Assembly: GCA_017430455.1 (NCBI GenBank)
Contig: JAFRMX010000009.1
Coordinates: 88,012-152,011 of the forward strand
Source of the DNA: Oscillospiraceae bacterium
Lineage (GTDB): Bacteria; Bacillota; Clostridia; Oscillospirales; Oscillospiraceae
Reading direction: 5' to 3'
Length of the DNA: 64,000 nt
Both the position numbers and the translations under genes were made by a program. Positions 1-7,137 of this stretch are shown one piece after another; the first letter of the stretch is position 1, and the number at the start of each line of letters is the position of its first letter. Under the pieces are notes generated by a model. It had not been told where the DNA came from and ran no database searches. It saw nothing but the letters and a program-made list of their open reading frames with translations.

Positions 1-1
1 G

Positions 2-1045
2 TTTGGTTTTGTTCTGGACAATACTTTCGATCATCATCTTGTTCCGGTCTATATCGAAAAGCTGTTTGACCTCTGCCTTGAAGTCAGAAAGATCCACCCG
101 TGGTGGGCTGCCTCTCTTCCTCTGGGGCAGCTTTGGAAGAATATAAATGATTATTCATTTTACAGCATTCACCCCAGTCCGTATCTGATCGAGACCTATG
201 ATGAAGTGGACAGGCTTTTGAACGAGGAAACATGCTGGCGAACTGTAGTGGACAGTCTGCAGTCCGTCATCTCCCGGCTGGATGCTTACATCCACTGTCT
301 GAAGTCCTTTGAAGATGCTTTGACCTTCTGCCTCGATAAAAGCACACTTGAACCATTGTCAGGACTCAGTACGCTTCAGCGGGCTTTTGTTTTCCAGTCT
401 TTTTTTGATGACCTTCTTCTCAACTCGTCCAATGTTAAACTGACACTGCACCTGCAGGAAACCGGAAGTTCTCCTCTGGGTACGACCGTTACAAGAACAC
501 ATCTGCACGGTTCGGATGAAAGCTATCTGCAGGCTACCGAGAACAAAAACATGGATTTTAATTCAATTTTTTACGGAAGCCAGGCAATCGGTGAGATACG
601 GGATCTGGTCTCCATGGTCGAAGGCAAAAAGGTCGAAATGGGAGTTTCGATCATTCTTCAAAGCCCGGATGACATTTATATGGTGTGTTCGTATTCATTT
701 TTCCGCCTGCTCTGTTCAAATGTAAGGATCAAACGCTGCAGAAACTGCGGAGAGTATTTTGTGCCTTTGAACCGAAGTGACGAACAATACTGCTGCCGTA
801 TGCAAAAAAACGGTAAACGCTGCAGAGACCTCGACTACTCGGACAAGATAGATACAGACAAGCTTCTTTCAATTTACCGGACAGCGTATAAAACACATAA
901 CGCCCGGAAACAGCGTACCAAAAAAAACAATATCAACGCGGAAGAAAAGTTCAAATCATGGATAGTCTTTGCAAAACAATTGCTTGAGCATGCCAAAGCA
1001 GGAGAATTGAGCATAGAAGAGTATTCTGAATTGATCAGAAAATAG
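2..1045 (+). CDS. DUF6076-like protein, 5' end outside the window
   Basis: The reading frame is open from base 2 with no stop, so the gene starts before the window; the GTG at 206 is internal and should not be taken as the start. About 347 residues are visible. Near visible residues 243-275 there is a Cys-rich patch (CRNCGEYF, then a CC pair, then KRCRD) followed by a basic helical stretch, as in the DUF6076 family of Firmicutes proteins often found in mobile or accessory regions. No enzymatic motif is recognised, and the Cys pattern suggests metal binding. It converges with the ATPase gene downstream. Function unknown; the family call is from memory of the motif. Confidence 0.7.
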   Translation, partial: FGFVLDNTFDHHLVPVYIEKLFDLCLEVRKIHPWWAASLPLGQLWKNINDYSFYSIHPSPYLIETYDEVDRLLNEETCWRTVVDSLQSVISRLDAYIHCLKSFEDALTFCLDKSTLEPLSGLSTLQRAFVFQSFFDDLLLNSSNVKLTLHLQETGSSPLGTTVTRTHLHGSDESYLQATENKNMDFNSIFYGSQAIGEIRDLVSMVEGKKVEMGVSIILQSPDDIYMVCSYSFFRLLCSNVRIKRCRNCGEYFVPLNRSDEQYCCRMQKNGKRCRDLDYSDKIDTDKLLSIYRTAYKTHNARKQRTKKNNINAEEKFKSWIVFAKQLLEHAKAGELSIEEYSELIRK

Positions 1046-1084
1046 TATATCGTTTCCTCAGGATTTCATTTGAAAATACGGGCA

Positions 1085-1310
1085 TGACAGGCGGATTATT
1101 TACCTGTCATGCCTCAATGCTTTGCGGCGCAAGCGTTATGACACCATGACAGGTGAAGGCAAATACACCCCCGCCTGTCATGAAAATTATGTAAACTTCA
1201 GCCGGCACTATATCTCACTTTACCTGTCATCCTGTCATAAACTTTGTGATACCAAGGGTTTTGACCATGACAGGTGCTTTTTTTACCTGTCATAACTCTT
1301 CCGCCTGTCA
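1085..1310. repeat. Cluster of nine TGACAGG/CCTGTCA motifs, iteron-like
   Basis: The 7-mer TGACAGG occurs at 1085, 1147 and 1268, and its reverse complement CCTGTCA at 1103, 1174, 1223, 1231, 1286 and 1304, all in 226 bases. Most copies extend to ATGACAGGT. Several form inverted pairs, for example 1085/1103 and 1268/1286; the latter pair flanks a T-rich loop. The cluster sits between two convergent genes, just past the 3' end of a RepA-like ATPase gene. Dense short repeats beside a replication-type ATPase resemble iterons or a multi-site operator. That role is inference. Confidence 0.6.
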
Positions 1311-1313
1311 GGC

Positions 1314-2633
1314 TTATTCAAGCTCTGCTTCATACTCTTTGTCGGTTTCGGAATTGTCTACCGCAGTGAATTCGAGATGTCTGTCCTTATAGTTTCTTCC
1401 GTAATTGTATTTTATACCGTAATCCAGCTGAAGTCTCGCAGTTTCTTCGTTTATTATCTTTGTGATTGTGGACCTCTTGGCTATAGATCCGATCTCTAGA
1501 GCCAGCTCGGTCGCGGTACCGATCCAGTGACCGTTATTAGCGGTGACGATCTCCGCGATCTTTGTCCGGATCAGCTCCTTCGGGTCCTCGTCGGAATCGT
1601 CGCCCTCGCCCTCGAGCTGCCATTCGAGCGTATCGCCGTCACGATATATACGGAGCTTTTTGTCCGGTATATCTCTGCCCGTCATCAGTATCGACGCTTT
1701 CTGAGCCTGCCTGTCCGTTTTATACATGATATAGGCGCCGTCCGCCGCACCGTTGAGCCCCTGGGAACCGCTGATGGTATTGAATTTGTCGGACGAATCC
1801 TGTTTCCTCGTGTGGTGTACCAGGAGCAGGCAGAGATTATTCCTGTCCGCGAAGGCTTTCAGAGTCCCGACCATATCATAATCGTTTTCATAGCTGCTCT
1901 TTGCAGAGCGGATCTTCTGAAGCGTATCTATGACAATGAGCTTTGTATCGGGATGCTTTGAGACGAAGCGCTCGAGATCGTCCAGAAGGCCGCGGTCCAC
2001 CGGTTTCGCGCTGACCTTGAAATACAGATCCTCCGGCAACTCTTTCCCGAATATGGAGCTGTATCTCGACTGGAGCCTTTCTTCAGTATCCTCAAGCGCG
2101 AGGTAAAGAACGGTTCCTTTGTTGACCTTATATCCCCACATAGGCTCGCCGCTGCTCACGTGACAGGTGATCCCGGCCATAGCAAAGGATTTGCCGACCT
2201 TCGGGGCACCGGCGAATATGTATGTTCCGGGATACAGAAAGCCCTCGATTAAAGGCTCCTTCGGCGTGAAGGCCATTTTCTGCAGCTCTCTCGCGGAAAT
2301 ATAACCGTCATCACTGCAATGTCCGGCGGCCTGTTCTTCCATTGTCTCTTCGTCACCTATGCAGAAATCGGGAATCTCATCTTCACCTTCATTTCCGTTT
2401 GCAGGAGATAAAGAGCTGACAGGCTCAATATCTTCATACCAGAGCACACCCTCTTCCGAGGCTTCAAAGTCCTCTTTAGATTTTGTAATCATATCGAATA
2501 TCGCCCGGATCTGCCGCGCCTCTTTTTCCGCCTGCTCCTCATGTGCTTTCTCAATATCCGCCTCGATCGCCGTATACCGGAGATCGTCGTAAAACCGGAT
2601 GCTCTCTTCGAGTTCTTCTCTGCTTCTCTTCAT
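1314..2633 (-). CDS. RepA-like AAA ATPase (RecA fold, AAA_25 type)
   Basis: The 439 aa protein has a charged N-terminal helical region (1-120) and a RecA-like ATPase core with Walker A GAPKVGKS at 142-149 and Walker B LIVID at 232-236. The core ends in a HH-T motif region, and a winged-helix-like tail follows (about 355-425). This is the layout of RepA hexameric helicases of plasmids, phages and integrated elements. Its start overlaps the stop of the repressor gene upstream (TGAAATG), so the two are co-transcribed and probably translationally coupled. The nine-motif cluster lies just past its 3' end. It probably loads or unwinds DNA of a mobile element; the target is unknown. Confidence 0.8.
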   Translation of the reverse strand: MKRSREELEESIRFYDDLRYTAIEADIEKAHEEQAEKEARQIRAIFDMITKSKEDFEASEEGVLWYEDIEPVSSLSPANGNEGEDEIPDFCIGDEETMEEQAAGHCSDDGYISARELQKMAFTPKEPLIEGFLYPGTYIFAGAPKVGKSFAMAGITCHVSSGEPMWGYKVNKGTVLYLALEDTEERLQSRYSSIFGKELPEDLYFKVSAKPVDRGLLDDLERFVSKHPDTKLIVIDTLQKIRSAKSSYENDYDMVGTLKAFADRNNLCLLLVHHTRKQDSSDKFNTISGSQGLNGAADGAYIMYKTDRQAQKASILMTGRDIPDKKLRIYRDGDTLEWQLEGEGDDSDEDPKELIRTKIAEIVTANNGHWIGTATELALEIGSIAKRSTITKIINEETARLQLDYGIKYNYGRNYKDRHLEFTAVDNSETDKEYEAELE

Positions 2634-2634
2634 T

Positions 2635-3231
2635 TCAGATCGTGAATCCTTCTTTGTTTTTGATAATGTATTTCATGACTCCCTGGATGAACAGGGTGCC
2701 GTATTCACCGGGGTATATGTCCTCAAAATCCGGATTCTCCGGATGAAGATAAGGGATGCCGTCCCCGTCAAACTTTAAAGTCTTCAGCGTGTTCTCCGAA
2801 TTGAGGAGCGCGACGACGATGTCGCCCTCCCTAGGCTCCCTGTCCCTGTCGACTATGATAAGGTCTCCGGGCTCTATCCCCGCGTTTATCATGGAAAGGC
2901 CTCTCGCGAAGAGGGCGTAGTAGTTCCCGCGCCCGAATATCCTCGTCGGCAGGGGGATATATTCGTCATAGACGATGTCCTCGGTCTGGGGCTCTCCGCA
3001 CTGTATGCTGCTGAGTATCGGAACAAAGCAGATGCCGGGAGAGGTGTTGGACATGCGTCTGGTTCTGAGCATCCCGTTGCTGTAATACAAAAGCCCCTTT
3101 CCGTTCATATCCACCAGATAGTTCTGGATGACGCTCTTGGATTTGCCGAGCGTTTCGGCTATCTCGCTGACAGAAGGCGCTCTGCCGTTCGCGAAATAAA
3201 AATCGTCTATGAGAGTGACAAGCTCTTCCAT
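2635..3231 (-). CDS. LexA/UmuD-like S24 autoproteolytic repressor
   Basis: The 198 aa protein has an N-terminal winged helix (about 5-55, with PSVSEIAETLG matching the LexA recognition region) and a C-terminal S24 peptidase domain. The predicted self-cleavage site is Cys78-Gly79 rather than the usual Ala-Gly of LexA. The Ser/Lys dyad is Ser113 (in ARGLSMINAG) and Lys150 (in ENTLKTL). The family represses SOS or prophage genes until RecA stimulates self-cleavage. It is the first gene of a two-gene minus-strand operon with the ATPase. The ATG lies only about ten bases from a cas9 remnant, so its native promoter may have been replaced or cut. The frame also stays open for nine codons upstream without a conventional start. 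Confidence 0.85.
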   Translation of the reverse strand: MEELVTLIDDFYFANGRAPSVSEIAETLGKSKSVIQNYLVDMNGKGLLYYSNGMLRTRRMSNTSPGICFVPILSSIQCGEPQTEDIVYDEYIPLPTRIFGRGNYYALFARGLSMINAGIEPGDLIIVDRDREPREGDIVVALLNSENTLKTLKFDGDGIPYLHPENPDFEDIYPGEYGTLFIQGVMKYIIKNKEGFTI

Positions 3232-3239
3232 AAGTTCCG

Positions 3240-3482
3240 GATATATATCCGCAATCTCTTACAAAGGATGACAGTTTAAATAACCGGGTACTCGTTAAAA
3301 AGACATTGAACGAAGAAAAAGGCAATCTGTTTCCTGTTCCGGCAGGATACCGCAATAAATGCTCCGGTTTATGGAAAATGCTGGAAAGCAGGGGCTTTAT
3401 CACGAAGGAGAAGTATTTCAGGCTCACCAGAACGGACGGATTTAGCCCTGAGGACTTATTCGTTCTTGAGCAGAGCGTTTGA
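3240..3482 (+). pseudogene. cas9: cas9 remnant, HNH end to pre-RuvC-III segment
   Basis: This frame has no start codon and about 80 codons. It reads DIYPQSLTKDDSLNNRVLV, matching the conserved end of the Cas9 HNH domain (consensus DHIYPQS...KDDSxDNRVLV). About 35 residues later comes LWKMLESRGFITKEKY with RLTRTDGFS, matching the conserved helix between HNH and RuvC-III. The HNH catalytic His-containing part before it and the VETRQ segment after it are missing. The frame then enters the first CRISPR repeat and stops at TGA 3480-3482. The final 26 bases (3451-3476) are identical to spacer 4, so cas9 homology may end at about 3450. Clearly non-functional; the remainder of cas9 and any cas1, cas2 or csn2 are absent. 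Confidence 0.85.
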
Positions 3483-3765
3483 GAGTAATGTAATTTCATA
3501 AGGTAGTTAATCCATGGTCGCTTGTGCCGTTGCCATCCCAATGTTTGAGAGTAATGTAATTTCATAAGGTAGTTAATCTTGAGGGCGCATCAGGCGCTTT
3601 ACTCGCTAGTTTGAGAGTAATGTAATTTCATAAGGTAGTTAATCGAACGCTATCCCCGGGAAGTACCTCATCAAGTTTGAGAGTAATGTAATTTCATAAG
3701 GTAGTTAATCAATCAGGACTTATTCGTTCTTGAGCAGAGCGTTTGAGAGTAATGTAATTTCATAA
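3477..3765 (+). CRISPR. Short type II CRISPR array: four spacers, degenerate last repeat
   Basis: There are four intact 36-nt repeats at 3477-3512, 3543-3578, 3609-3644 and 3675-3710. They begin GTTTGAGAGTAATGTAATTT and end CATAAGGTAGTTAATC. They are separated by exactly 30-nt spacers at 3513-3542, 3579-3608, 3645-3674 and 3711-3740. A fifth repeat (3741-3765) matches only its first 25 bases. A GTTTGAGAG start, 36-nt repeat and 30-nt spacers are typical of type II. The degenerate copy marks the trailer, so crRNA sense is plus and the leader should lie to the left, where a cas9 fragment sits instead. No intact cas gene or obvious tracrRNA anti-repeat is in the window. Confidence 0.95.
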
Positions 3766-3812
3766 AGCAGCAGGTACTTACAATAAAATTATAATATCCG
3801 CATAAAAAACAG

Positions 3813-3850
3813 CCTCTTGTATGAAACAAAAATCATACAGGAGGTTTTTT
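3813..3850 (+). terminator. Rho-independent terminator after the CRISPR array
   Basis: A 12-bp stem (CCTCTTGTATGA with TCATACAGGAGG, one G-T pair) has an A-rich 8-nt loop and is followed by six Ts. The A-run on its left side could also serve minus-strand transcripts. It separates the array from the MerR gene. Confidence 0.8.
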
Positions 3851-3935
3851 CAGCGGTGAAAACAATTTTATTCAAATCAATTGACATTGAGCGCTCGATG
3901 GTTGGTATGCTCACAAAAAGGGAGGTGAGGCCGGT

Positions 3936-4298
3936 ATGACGATAGGAGAACTGAGCAGGCGTACCGGCGTCAGCCAGATGACCATTGATTACTACTCGCG
4001 CCCGAGGAGCAGAAAAGGAGCGGAGCTTCTTCGCTGCGGGACGGATCCGAAGTCGAGATACCGGGAATACGACGATGAGTCGGAGGAAAGGCTCGGGAAG
4101 ATCCGCGATTACCGGAAAATGGGCTTCAGTATCGAGGAGATACGCGTGCTTCTGGAGAGCCCGAAGGAACACATCCGGGAGATGGTCGAGCGGCAGATCG
4201 AAAGACTCAAGGACGAGAAGATCAGATCGCAAAAACGCTATGAGGACATGGCGTCCTTCGCAGCTAATTATCTGAAGGAAAACCTGAAGGAGGAATAA
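3936..4298 (+). CDS. MerR-family transcriptional regulator
   Basis: The 120 aa protein has an N-terminal MerR winged helix (MTIGELSRRTGVSQMTIDYY), the wing ending in SRYREYDD, and a helical segment RLGKIRDYRKMGFSIEEIRVLL. A C-terminal coiled coil (about 75-120) gives the dimer. There is no C-terminal effector domain and no Cys metal cluster, so the inducer is unknown. A strong Shine-Dalgarno (GGGAGGTGAGG) precedes the ATG. It is five bases upstream of the lipoprotein gene, so the two form an operon, and the regulator probably responds to an envelope-related or small-molecule cue. The loop after YY is unusually long and basic for MerR. Confidence 0.85.
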   Translation: MTIGELSRRTGVSQMTIDYYSRPRSRKGAELLRCGTDPKSRYREYDDESEERLGKIRDYRKMGFSIEEIRVLLESPKEHIREMVERQIERLKDEKIRSQKRYEDMASFAANYLKENLKEE

Positions 4299-4303
4299 AA
4301 CAC

Positions 4304-5401
4304 ATGAAAAAGATCATCGCACTGTTACTTGCAGCCGTTATGGCATTCGCGCTCTGCGCCTGCGGAAAACTGCAGCTTCCGAAGGCGGACGACAGTCCTT
4401 CCGTAAGCGTAAAATACGACCGTAAGGACACGGAAAGCATTCTTGCTGCAATCACGGAGAGATTTTCGAAGGCCTCCGATGATATTGCAAAAGAGTATGA
4501 AACAGTCAGCTCGAGGATCGGAAACGAATATAAGACATACAAAGCCAATGTTTCCGCTGTTTCCGAATACTATGAAACGACCCTGAATATTTCAAAAACT
4601 CTATATTCGGATACTAATTCGATCGCTGCGGATTACTTCAAATGTGTCGCTGCAAACGGTATCAGCGATTATAAAGTGTGGGACCGGGCTATGGAGGATT
4701 TCTATGATACCTGGGACGAAGGAATGGACGACTATTACGATTCCTGGGATGACGCAAGCGATGACCTCTTCGACATCTGTGACGATATCCTTGACGGTTC
4801 GGGAATAGAATATGAGGAATACCGCGATGCCTGGGATGACATGTATGACGAGCATTCCGATTACTGGGGAGACATGTATGACGTGCACAGTGACGCCTGG
4901 GGAGACACTTATGACATGTATTCGGATGTATGGGAAGCTTTTTATGACGGGGATACAGATATAGATGAGATCATAAAACCGAAGCAGGCTCCCGAAAGTA
5001 CCGGATCACCGGATAAAGAGGCTTTAGCGCCAGAAAAGGAAGAGCCGGAAGTCACGGCTGAACCTGATCCGGAACCGACGCCTGAACCAACTCCGGAGCC
5101 GACGGAAGAGCCCGCGGAAACTGAGGCAGCTTCACCCGAAGGAGTAAGAGCGGAAGTCAAAGAAGCGGTGGACAGCTACGAGGAGCTCATGAACGAATAC
5201 TGCGATTTCATGCAGAAATATTCGGAGAATCCGAGTGATGTGAGCATTCTGACGGAATACGCGACATATATGGCGAAATACGAGGAGGCAATGGATAAGA
5301 TCGACGCGCTGGACGATATGGATATGAACGACGCGGAGCTTTCGTATTATCTGGCGGCAACTGCCAGGATCGAACAGCGACTGCTAACCTCAATGGGATG
5401 A
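4304..5401 (+). CDS. Lipoprotein with acidic Trp/Tyr repeats and a C-terminal helical domain
   Basis: The 365 aa protein begins with a lipoprotein signal (MKKIIALLLA, hydrophobic core, lipobox LCAC with Cys20), so it is predicted to be anchored on the outer face of the membrane. Residues about 130-220 are a quasi-repeat of short units rich in Asp, Trp and Tyr, such as DAWDDMYDEHSDYWGDMYD. A Pro/Glu linker follows (about 235-275, repeated PEPT). The C-terminal about 85 residues form an acidic helical domain resembling the DUF6591 type seen in other Clostridia lipoproteins (family from memory). It is cotranscribed with the MerR gene. Function unknown; the acidic repeats could bind cations or cationic peptides. 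Confidence 0.75.
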   Translation: MKKIIALLLAAVMAFALCACGKLQLPKADDSPSVSVKYDRKDTESILAAITERFSKASDDIAKEYETVSSRIGNEYKTYKANVSAVSEYYETTLNISKTLYSDTNSIAADYFKCVAANGISDYKVWDRAMEDFYDTWDEGMDDYYDSWDDASDDLFDICDDILDGSGIEYEEYRDAWDDMYDEHSDYWGDMYDVHSDAWGDTYDMYSDVWEAFYDGDTDIDEIIKPKQAPESTGSPDKEALAPEKEEPEVTAEPDPEPTPEPTPEPTEEPAETEAASPEGVRAEVKEAVDSYEELMNEYCDFMQKYSENPSDVSILTEYATYMAKYEEAMDKIDALDDMDMNDAELSYYLAATARIEQRLLTSMG

Positions 5402-5439
5402 GATGAGAAGATAAAACGCAGATATTGTGAAAAAGGAAA

Positions 5440-5463
5440 GGGGCCGGAACCGGCCCCTGTTTT
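5440..5463. terminator. Bidirectional terminator between convergent genes
   Basis: GGGGCC pairs with GGCCCC around a GGAACC loop, followed by a T-run on plus (TGTTTTTTT). On minus the flank is also T-rich (TTTCCTTTTTC). It lies between the lipoprotein and SDR genes, which converge. Confidence 0.8.
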
Positions 5464-5465
5464 TT

Positions 5466-6224
5466 TCAGCTGTCAAAAGTACAGCCGCCGTCAACGTCCG
5501 TTATCTCTCCGTTAATATACGACGCGAGATCGCTTAAAAGGAACACGATGGGGTAAGCGGCCTCCTCGGCAGTTGCGGGCCTGCGGAGTGAAACCATCTG
5601 TTTAAGGCGGGCAATGTTCTCCCCGTTCATAAAGCTGTTTATCATACGGCTGTCCGTCCAGGCGGGACAGACCGCGTTGCAGCGGACACCCTGAGGCCCG
5701 CAGGTCTTGGCGACGACCTTGGTCAAGGCGTTTAAACCGCCCTTGCTCGTCGCGTAAGCACTTGTCCCGAGAAGTCCTCCGCCCAGTTTTCCCGCTACAG
5801 AGGAGACGTTTACAATACTTCCGCAGTGATTTGAGAGCATGTTCGGCAGGACCGACTGGATCGCTGCAAAAACGCCTGTCAGGTTTATTGCAATGACCCT
5901 GTCCCATTCCTCCTGGGTCACCTCGGTTATAGGCGTTGTGCAGAGCACTCCGACGCAGTTTACAAGCCCGTGGATCTGCCCGTAAGCCTCTGTTATCTCT
6001 GCAAACACGCTACGTATCTCCTCCGGGGACGAGAGATCCGCCGTTTTATATCTGTATCGCCCTTCCGGTAAAGCGGAGCCCAGTTCCTTGAGCGTTGCCC
6101 CGTCCAGATCCACCGCGGTCACATTCCCGCCGCATGAGACAATGATCTCGACTACTGCCCGGCCTATGCTTCCGGCGCCTCCGGTAACTATGTAATTTCT
6201 GTCTTTGAATCCGAAATCAGGCAT
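5466..6224 (-). CDS. Short-chain dehydrogenase/reductase
   Basis: The 252 aa protein has the classical SDR length. It has the cofactor motif TGGAGSIG at 14-21, NCVG at about 89-92 (a variant of NNAG), Ser141/142 and the catalytic YATSK at 157-161. Asp39-Asp41 after the second strand suggests NAD rather than NADP. A strong Shine-Dalgarno (AGGAGGGG) precedes the ATG. The nearest relatives are oxidoreductases acting on sugars, polyols or hydroxy acids, but the substrate cannot be told. It is monocistronic and divergent from the esterase pair, so it might share a substrate class with them; that link is inference. Confidence 0.85.
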   Translation of the reverse strand: MPDFGFKDRNYIVTGGAGSIGRAVVEIIVSCGGNVTAVDLDGATLKELGSALPEGRYRYKTADLSSPEEIRSVFAEITEAYGQIHGLVNCVGVLCTTPITEVTQEEWDRVIAINLTGVFAAIQSVLPNMLSNHCGSIVNVSSVAGKLGGGLLGTSAYATSKGGLNALTKVVAKTCGPQGVRCNAVCPAWTDSRMINSFMNGENIARLKQMVSLRRPATAEEAAYPIVFLLSDLASYINGEITDVDGGCTFDS

Positions 6225-6290
6225 ATGACCCCTCCTGTAAAAAGTACGCTGATAAATATATAATACATTAAAATTGCAGGATGCTCAATA

Positions 6291-6320
6291 TTGAAAAAAC
6301 GGGCCGGAGTATGGTACAAT
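6291..6320 (+). promoter_or_regulatory. Sigma-A-type promoter of the esterase pair
   Basis: TTGAAA (6291-6296) and TACAAT (6315-6320) are separated by 18 bases, 38 bases before the first esterase ATG. Confidence 0.65.
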
Positions 6321-6357
6321 CTCGCGGATCAGATGTGAAAAGAGGCAAAGGAAACAG

Positions 6358-7134
6358 ATGCTTGAAGAGTGGAATGTGACTGTCCCCGCGCTGACGGGAG
6401 ACGAGGAGCGCCGTGCCTGGGTCTATGTGCCCGACTCCGCGTGGGCGGACCGGGAGCGGAGGTACCCGGTGCTCTATATGTTCGACGGACAGAATCTCTT
6501 CAGGGACGAAGACGCCACCTACGGCAAGAGCTGGGGCCTTCTGGACTATCTCACGGAGCACAATGTGCCGCTGATCGTGGCCGCCGTGGAGTGCAATAGG
6601 CACGCCGAGGACGAGCCCTGCGGGGGCCGGCTCTCCGAATACTCGCCGTTCGACATCTCCTTCGGAGACTGGGGGGATATCAAAGGCAGGGGAGAGCTCA
6701 CCATGGATTTCCTGATAAATGACTTCAAGCCCCGGATAGATGAGCAGTGGCCGACAAAGCCTGACCGGAAGCACAGCTTTATTGCAGGCAGCTCCATGGG
6801 CGGTCTGATGACCATCTACGCTCTGATGGCGTACAATGATACCTTCTCCCGCGGCGCGGCACTCTCTCCCTCGCTGGTTGTTAACCCGGAGGGCGTTAAG
6901 GCAATGATAAAAAACGCGAAGATCGCTCAGACCATGCTCTACATGGATATGGGGCAGCGGGAGCTGAAGAGAAGGACGGCGAAAAAAGTTTACGCCGAAG
7001 TCACCGCGCAGCTTATCGGAAAGGGCGTGCTCTTAGAGAGCAGGATCGTTCCCAAGGGCTTTCACTCGGAGGCCTCCTGGGAGCGGCAGATCCCCTTTTT
7101 CATGGATACCTTATTTTATAATATGGAGGAATGA
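6358..7134 (+). CDS. Esterase_D-family alpha/beta hydrolase
   Basis: The 258 aa protein has YPVLYMFDGQNLF near 36-48, typical of Fes/esterase D-like enzymes, and a nucleophile elbow GSSMGG at 144-149 with Ser146. The catalytic His is probably in KGFHSEASW near the C-terminus. No signal peptide is present, so it is cytoplasmic. Related enzymes hydrolyse acyl or ferric-siderophore esters or deacetylate xylan oligomers. The next gene starts three bases past its stop and is another hydrolase of the same superfamily, so the two probably work on the same ester. Confidence 0.85.
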   Translation: MLEEWNVTVPALTGDEERRAWVYVPDSAWADRERRYPVLYMFDGQNLFRDEDATYGKSWGLLDYLTEHNVPLIVAAVECNRHAEDEPCGGRLSEYSPFDISFGDWGDIKGRGELTMDFLINDFKPRIDEQWPTKPDRKHSFIAGSSMGGLMTIYALMAYNDTFSRGAALSPSLVVNPEGVKAMIKNAKIAQTMLYMDMGQRELKRRTAKKVYAEVTAQLIGKGVLLESRIVPKGFHSEASWERQIPFFMDTLFYNMEE

Positions 7135-7137
7135 CCC

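Noticed and set aside
3242..3253. GGATATATATCC palindrome at the lexA-like start as an operator
   Set aside because: It overlaps codons of the cas9 remnant that fit the conserved IYPQS motif, so the symmetry is probably accidental.
3891..3911. TTGACA (3891) and TATGCT (3906) before the MerR gene as a promoter
   Set aside because: Only nine bases lie between the boxes, too few for a sigma-A promoter and far from the 19-20 bases of MerR-type promoters.
3483..3935. A tracrRNA or anti-repeat near the CRISPR array
   Set aside because: I looked for the reverse complement of the repeat (for example GAAATTACATTACTC) beside the array and elsewhere and did not notice one; a computed search would be needed to exclude it.
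4942..5160. Minus-strand Gly/Ser-repeat frame inside the lipoprotein gene
   Set aside because: It is the antisense reading of the Pro/Glu linker and has no start signal.
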